A stretch of DNA of 64,000 bases from contig NZ_JAGGPR010000006.1 of NCBI RefSeq assembly GCF_018613695.1, positions 62,001 to 126,000 on the forward strand, given 5' to 3'. A program made the position numbers and the translations under genes. Shown piece by piece: positions 60,227-64,000 of the stretch (position 1 is its first letter; each line of letters begins with the position of its first letter). This DNA comes from Arthrobacter sp. ISL-95 (GTDB lineage: Bacteria > Actinomycetota > Actinomycetes > Actinomycetales > Micrococcaceae). The notes beneath the pieces are model-generated. The model was not told the DNA's origin, ran no database searches, and saw only the letters and a program-made list of their open reading frames with translations.

Positions 60227-61453
60227 CTACTTTTCGTGACTTGTGGGAATGTCCTGGGAGGCTGCCCATTCGCTGACATCCCGGCGTTCGATGGCTGCAG
60301 CCATCATCTCCGGAAAGAGATCCGGCGTGCACGCAAAAGCGGGAACACCGATGCCGGCAAGTGCAGCCGCGTGGCTGGAATCGAAGGACGGATGGCCGCT
60401 GTCGCTCAAAGCCAGCAACGCAATCATGGTGGTCCCGCCGCCCACGATGGAAGCAGCACGACGCAGCATTTCGTCTGCAATCCCGCCTTCGTAGAGGTCG
60501 CTGATCAGCACAAGAATGGTTTCGGCGGGCTTGGTGATCTGGTCCTGGCAGTAGGCGAGGGCACGGTTAATGTCCGTGCCACCGCCCAGTTGGACACCGA
60601 ACAGCACGTCCACCGGATCATCCAGATCGTCGGTCAGATCCACGACTTCGGTATCAAAGACCACCAACCGTGTGCTCACTGATTTGAGCGAACCGAGGAC
60701 AGCTCCGAAAACACTGGAGTACACCACTGATTCAGCCATGGACCCCGATTGGTCGATGCACAAGATGATCTCGCGCTGAATTTCGGTACTGCGTCGAGCG
60801 TGTCCATGGAGCCGTTCGGGCACCACAGTCCGGTACTCGGGCTGGTAGTGCTTGAGATTGGCGGCAATGGTCCTGTTCCAGTCGATATCCCTGTGCCGTG
60901 GCCGGCGTGTCCTCGCGGAACGGTTGAGCGCCCCGGAGACTGCCTGAATTGTTTTGGCGCCCAGCCGTTCTTCAAGCTCCTTGGTGACCTGCCTAATGAC
61001 CGATCTGGCGGTCTCACGGGACTCCTCAGGAATCACCCGCCCCAGACCCACGAGAGTGCTCACCAAACCGATGTCCGGTTGGACAGTTCGCAGCATTTCC
61101 GGTTCCAGCAGCAGTTGCCTCAAACCGAGCCGGTCCATGGCATCGGACTGCATCACCTGGACTACCGAGGAGGGAAAGTACCCTCGGATGTCGCCGAGCC
61201 ATCGGGCCACGCGTGGACTGGACGAGCCCAGCCCTCCGCGCCGGCCCGATCCGTCACCGTATAGCTCTTCCAACGCCTGATCGCGGCGGACATCATCCTC
61301 TGACAGTTGCACCGGCGCACCTTCGCCAGTTGTGATGCCATCAGCATCGTGCCCGCCCAGGACCAGACGCCAACGGCTCAACCGGTCACGGCTGGCCCTG
61401 GCAGAATCGTCGGCCGTGTCAGCGGTACTTGTCGCGGTTGCGTCGTCGGTCAT
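60227..61453 (-). CDS. VWA-domain protein
   Basis: A 408-residue cytoplasmic protein. The C-terminal half is a von Willebrand A domain with the metal-ion site CIDQSGSMAESVVYSS (D-x-S-x-S at about residue 235), then FDTEVVDLTDDLDDPV, GVQLGGGTDINRALAYCQDQ and VLISDLYEGG. The N-terminal part is helical and unassigned. ATG 61453 overlaps the stop of the next gene upstream. It is the last gene of a unit DUF5682-like - VWA with an AAA ATPase gene further upstream, an arrangement known from MoxR-VWA cassettes. Confidence 0.83.
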   Translation of the reverse strand: MTDDATATSTADTADDSARASRDRLSRWRLVLGGHDADGITTGEGAPVQLSEDDVRRDQALEELYGDGSGRRGGLGSSSPRVARWLGDIRGYFPSSVVQVMQSDAMDRLGLRQLLLEPEMLRTVQPDIGLVSTLVGLGRVIPEESRETARSVIRQVTKELEERLGAKTIQAVSGALNRSARTRRPRHRDIDWNRTIAANLKHYQPEYRTVVPERLHGHARRSTEIQREIILCIDQSGSMAESVVYSSVFGAVLGSLKSVSTRLVVFDTEVVDLTDDLDDPVDVLFGVQLGGGTDINRALAYCQDQITKPAETILVLISDLYEGGIADEMLRRAASIVGGGTTMIALLALSDSGHPSFDSSHAAALAGIGVPAFACTPDLFPEMMAAAIERRDVSEWAASQDIPTSHEK

Positions 61454-63825
61454 GCGATTGCCTTCCATCCCAGAATCTTTGCCATGGTTTGCAGCGCCGG
61501 GCCGGCGCCGGACAGGTCCATGGGGGAGGACTCCACTGCGACGCCGGTAGAACCGACCCGACTCAACTGTTCGCCGATTTCGCGCCGCTCAGGCCTGCTG
61601 AAGGTCGAGAAGGTCCTTCGGATCAAGGGCAAGACATCCTCGAAAACATCATCGTGTACGCCTTCCACCCACTCATCAACGATCTGCAGGAGTCGCCGAT
61701 CATGGATGAGCAACGTCGCATCGCCGGATAGCAGGCCGTCCAACCAGGCTGCGGCTTCCGGGGCGGGTGTAGCGATGGACAAACGACGGCTGAGGCGTGA
61801 CGCTACGTCGTTTCCTTCCACCAGGCCCGCATCAAGCAGGAGCCGGGTGGCCCGGCCGGCCACCGAGCCATGAATCGAGTCAGAGTGTGCCACCGCTGAG
61901 AGGGCAATATGCCAATCACCCAGTGGCAGTTCCGGCAGTATGCTCAGACCATCTTGTGCCGAGTCAATGGCCCGGCGCATTACGCCCGCAGCATCGTCAT
62001 CGAGGCCGGCGCAGGCAGTGGGCAGTCCGACGCACGCGCGAACCACCGTGGCTTGCAGGATCTTGCGGACATCGCTCACGTCCACCCCTCGGACGTTGCC
62101 GTACCGGCACGTGCGGGCCAACGGGGCCATGGTTTCCAAGAGGGGAGGAACGTCCTGCTGGAGGGCGGTGCGTTCAGCCAAGGCGGACACGACGCCGGCG
62201 ATACCGTCGGGCAGCTCGGCCAGGAGACAGCTTTCCAGCAGTCTGCTGAGAACCGGCAGGCCTTCGGCTGCCTGCGCCTGCTCAGAGACAAACGTGGCAG
62301 CGGCTGAGGCGACGGTGGTGCCATATCGGCTCGCTTCCACCAGTGAAACAGCCAACTCGGGTTTCCACAGGAGTGTCCATGCTTCTTTGAAGGTGCCAGT
62401 GGTCCTTCCGGTGTCCGTCAGCTGACCCCAGTCCACGCCCAGCAATGCCAGACGGTGCAGGAGTACAGAACGGGCCAACTGGTTCGGCTTGCGCAGGTCC
62501 AGGACCATGACCTCTTCCATGGCACTGGGCTTCATGCGAAGCTTCCGCTGGGTAGCGGTGAGGTCCGCTGCCAACGGCAGGGTGGGCACGGAGTCCGGAA
62601 CGTTGCCGAGCTCGCGCCCGACAGTCAATTCGCGATGAACCAAGGCCAGCGGCAGAGGCGAGCCGTCGCATAGGACGGTCTGCGCGGCGTCGTCCAGTTC
62701 CGGTAAGCCAGGGCTCGGCCGTCCGCGAACTGCAGCTAACGCAGTTGCCATCCTGCTGGCCTCCACAATGGACGCCGTGGAAGCATCCAGATTTTCTTTG
62801 CGAAGCGCATGGGCCACCCGGACCAGCCACGTGGTGGCAACATCCTTCGTGGGGTCCTTGGCCATCCAGTGTGCAAACAGGTGTTGATACCAGCCCGGCG
62901 CAGTAACCCCTGCTCCGTATCCGCTGCCCAGGCTGAGCCGGTTCGATGTCCACGGAACCCACGTGACGGCCACTTTGGCCTTGGGCAATCCGGCAAGGAC
63001 TTTGTTGTCGGCGGAAACCGACGGAAAGCCGGCGGGCACCAACGCCGGTGCGTGATAGGCGCCGCACACTACTGCGATGCGTTCATGTCCTTCGCGCATG
63101 GCCGCGCGCAGCAGGCGCCGCATGGCAGCTTCCCGGCGGCTGTTCTCCAGGACGTCAGGATGATCCACGGGACGCTGATCAATGGCCCTGATTTCTGTGA
63201 TTGCATCGATCAGATCTTCGAACCGTTCAACGGGGTCCGTGTTCCGATGCTCCACGGCGTCTTCCCACCAGCGTTCCGCGTCGCTGTACCCTGCAGCTTC
63301 GGCCAACATCCCGATCGCGTCGGGACGGTACGCCTGCTGCGGGATCGTGGGAGAGTCCTCAACGACGGTGGGAAAATCCTCGACGACGTCCGCGGGCTTC
63401 GCGGCGACGGCGGCAGGCACCCCGCCGTCTTCGGGAGTGGCGGCTGGAGGTTCTTCCTCCTCCGAGCCCGTCAAGGCTGCCAAGGCGCGTCCCTCTGCGG
63501 CCCTGAGCGCGAAGGTGTGGGCAGCGGGCAGATCGATGGCGCGCACGGATTTGCCTGTAGACAGCGCCCAACGGATCGCGACCCACTCCGGTGAGAAAGC
63601 GGCCATGGGGTAGAAGGAGGCCAAGCGGGGCTCGTCCACCGCATAGATCAGGCCCGCGACCGGCGGAACCATCTCCGGATCCGTGACCAGTGGGATGACC
63701 TGGTCAAGCTCCGGCGGCCCTTCAACCAGCACCAGATCAGGCCGAAGACTCGCCAAGGCTTCCGCGACGGAATGGGCTGAACCCGGACCGTGGTGCCGGA
63801 TCCCCAGAATGTGGACGTCGGTCAT
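61450..63825 (-). CDS. DUF5682-like protein
   Basis: A 791-residue protein of the family that travels with MoxR-type AAA ATPases and VWA proteins. The N-terminus reads VHILGIRHHGPGSAHSVAEA, then DLVLVEGPPELDQ, and a later segment is IAVVCGAYHAPAL. The His near the start, EGPP, and the late G-x-x-H resemble the TraB/ChaN/EreA (Tiki-like) superfamily; this is my inference. The C-terminal half is helical. The two genes overlap by 4 bases. No signal peptide. Function unknown. Confidence 0.75.
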   Translation of the reverse strand: MTDVHILGIRHHGPGSAHSVAEALASLRPDLVLVEGPPELDQVIPLVTDPEMVPPVAGLIYAVDEPRLASFYPMAAFSPEWVAIRWALSTGKSVRAIDLPAAHTFALRAAEGRALAALTGSEEEEPPAATPEDGGVPAAVAAKPADVVEDFPTVVEDSPTIPQQAYRPDAIGMLAEAAGYSDAERWWEDAVEHRNTDPVERFEDLIDAITEIRAIDQRPVDHPDVLENSRREAAMRRLLRAAMREGHERIAVVCGAYHAPALVPAGFPSVSADNKVLAGLPKAKVAVTWVPWTSNRLSLGSGYGAGVTAPGWYQHLFAHWMAKDPTKDVATTWLVRVAHALRKENLDASTASIVEASRMATALAAVRGRPSPGLPELDDAAQTVLCDGSPLPLALVHRELTVGRELGNVPDSVPTLPLAADLTATQRKLRMKPSAMEEVMVLDLRKPNQLARSVLLHRLALLGVDWGQLTDTGRTTGTFKEAWTLLWKPELAVSLVEASRYGTTVASAAATFVSEQAQAAEGLPVLSRLLESCLLAELPDGIAGVVSALAERTALQQDVPPLLETMAPLARTCRYGNVRGVDVSDVRKILQATVVRACVGLPTACAGLDDDAAGVMRRAIDSAQDGLSILPELPLGDWHIALSAVAHSDSIHGSVAGRATRLLLDAGLVEGNDVASRLSRRLSIATPAPEAAAWLDGLLSGDATLLIHDRRLLQIVDEWVEGVHDDVFEDVLPLIRRTFSTFSRPERREIGEQLSRVGSTGVAVESSPMDLSGAGPALQTMAKILGWKAIA

Positions 63826-63828
63826 GTT

Positions 63829-64000
63829 TCAGTTGGACGATTCAAGATCGCGGCAGGCTCGGTACAGGTCTTTCCATTCCGGGCGGTTCCGCACCACAGT
63901 CTCCAAGTATTCCTGCCAGATCACGCGGTCCTGCACGGGGTCCTTGATCACCGCGCCCACCAAGCTGGCGGCCACGTCCTCGGCACGGACGGTGCCATCT
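63829..64000 (-). CDS. AAA ATPase (MoxR type), C-terminal end only
   Basis: Only the last 57 codons are in the window; the gene runs off the right edge. The tail contains DPVQDRVIWQEYLETVVRNR and ends PEWKDLYRACRDLESSN. The conserved tail and the neighbouring DUF5682 and VWA genes identify it as the AAA partner. The stop is 3 bp from the start of the DUF5682-like gene, so the three genes are one operon. Walker motifs are outside the window. Confidence 0.65.
   Translation of the reverse strand, partial: DGTVRAEDVAASLVGAVIKDPVQDRVIWQEYLETVVRNRPEWKDLYRACRDLESSN

Noticed and set aside
1..64000. tRNA, rRNA, CRISPR array, insertion sequence or prophage
   Set aside because: No repeat-spacer pattern, transposase, integrase or RNA-gene structure was seen in any intergenic space.

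Overview
The window reads as a chromosomal segment of a high-GC Gram-positive actinobacterium, most likely an Arthrobacter/Paenarthrobacter-type member of the Micrococcaceae. This is an inference from several things: GC-rich codon use with many GTG/TTG starts, IdeR- and Zur-like metal boxes, an oleA-oleBC-oleD locus with fused oleBC as in Micrococcus, a UvrA2-type ATPase, a stand-alone LigD polymerase, an LGFP-repeat wall protein and a promoter that looks leaderless. There are about 60 genes, densely packed, with many 4-base ATGA overlaps. I saw no rRNA, tRNA, CRISPR array, insertion sequence or prophage.

Region 1 (1-8900) is a metal-handling block. It holds the tail of a beta-propeller protein, an AztC/ZnuA-type zinc-binding lipoprotein, an AztD-type zinc metallochaperone, a strong terminator, a CydDC-like heterodimeric ABC exporter, and a convergent SBP-ATPase-permease operon of the FepBCD/BtuFCD type. 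A Zur-like box lies in front of that operon. Region 2 (9097-14646) is organic-acid metabolism: a MatC/SLC13-like transporter and a PrpF isomerase divergent from a LysR regulator, then a haloacid dehalogenase and a D-2-hydroxyacid dehydrogenase. Region 3 (14725-19736) is a complete Dpp/Opp-type ABC importer preceded by a good IdeR/DtxR box, which suggests iron-regulated uptake of a metallophore or peptide-like ligand.

Region 4 (19996-23386) has a ChaB/Rho-N protein and a molybdopterin oxidoreductase with an unusual Fe-S ligand pattern and a translationally coupled small helical partner. Region 5 (23565-28341) is oleA-oleBC-oleD for long-chain olefin synthesis. Its end overlaps a convergent metallo-beta-lactamase-fold gene by 89 bp. 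Region 6 (29185-40802) is mixed housekeeping and stress: an SQR-like flavoprotein, cold-shock protein, Kef-type antiporter, RibD/DHFR-like reductase, LigD polymerase, two small genes, pyruvate oxidase, UvrA2 and a YkuD-LGFP secreted protein.

Region 7 (40799-47943) looks like one catabolic unit: an M20 carbamoyl/allantoate-type amidohydrolase and a YtcJ-type amidohydrolase, divergent from a PucR regulator that is followed by an MHS-family symporter and an ArgE/DapE-type deacylase. A decayed GH78 rhamnosidase fragment follows. Region 8 (48438-52980) has RidA and ArfB-like proteins and an IdeR-boxed siderophore ABC importer whose FhuB-like double permease is broken by a frameshift. Region 9 (52984-60171) is a set of small accessory genes: TetR, SnoaL, NmrA-type, a second DHFR-like reductase, a doubly broken MBL pseudogene, a PNPOx-fold protein, a DksA-like protein and an MFS transporter. 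Region 10 (60227-64000) is a VWA protein - DUF5682-like protein - AAA ATPase (partial) operon on the minus strand, whose function is not established.

The most interesting points are the metal-regulon logic (one Zur-like and two IdeR-like boxes on three different transporter types), the oxidoreductase with a missing Fe-S cysteine, the UvrA2/YkuD-LGFP surroundings, and the VWA/DUF5682/AAA cluster at the right edge.
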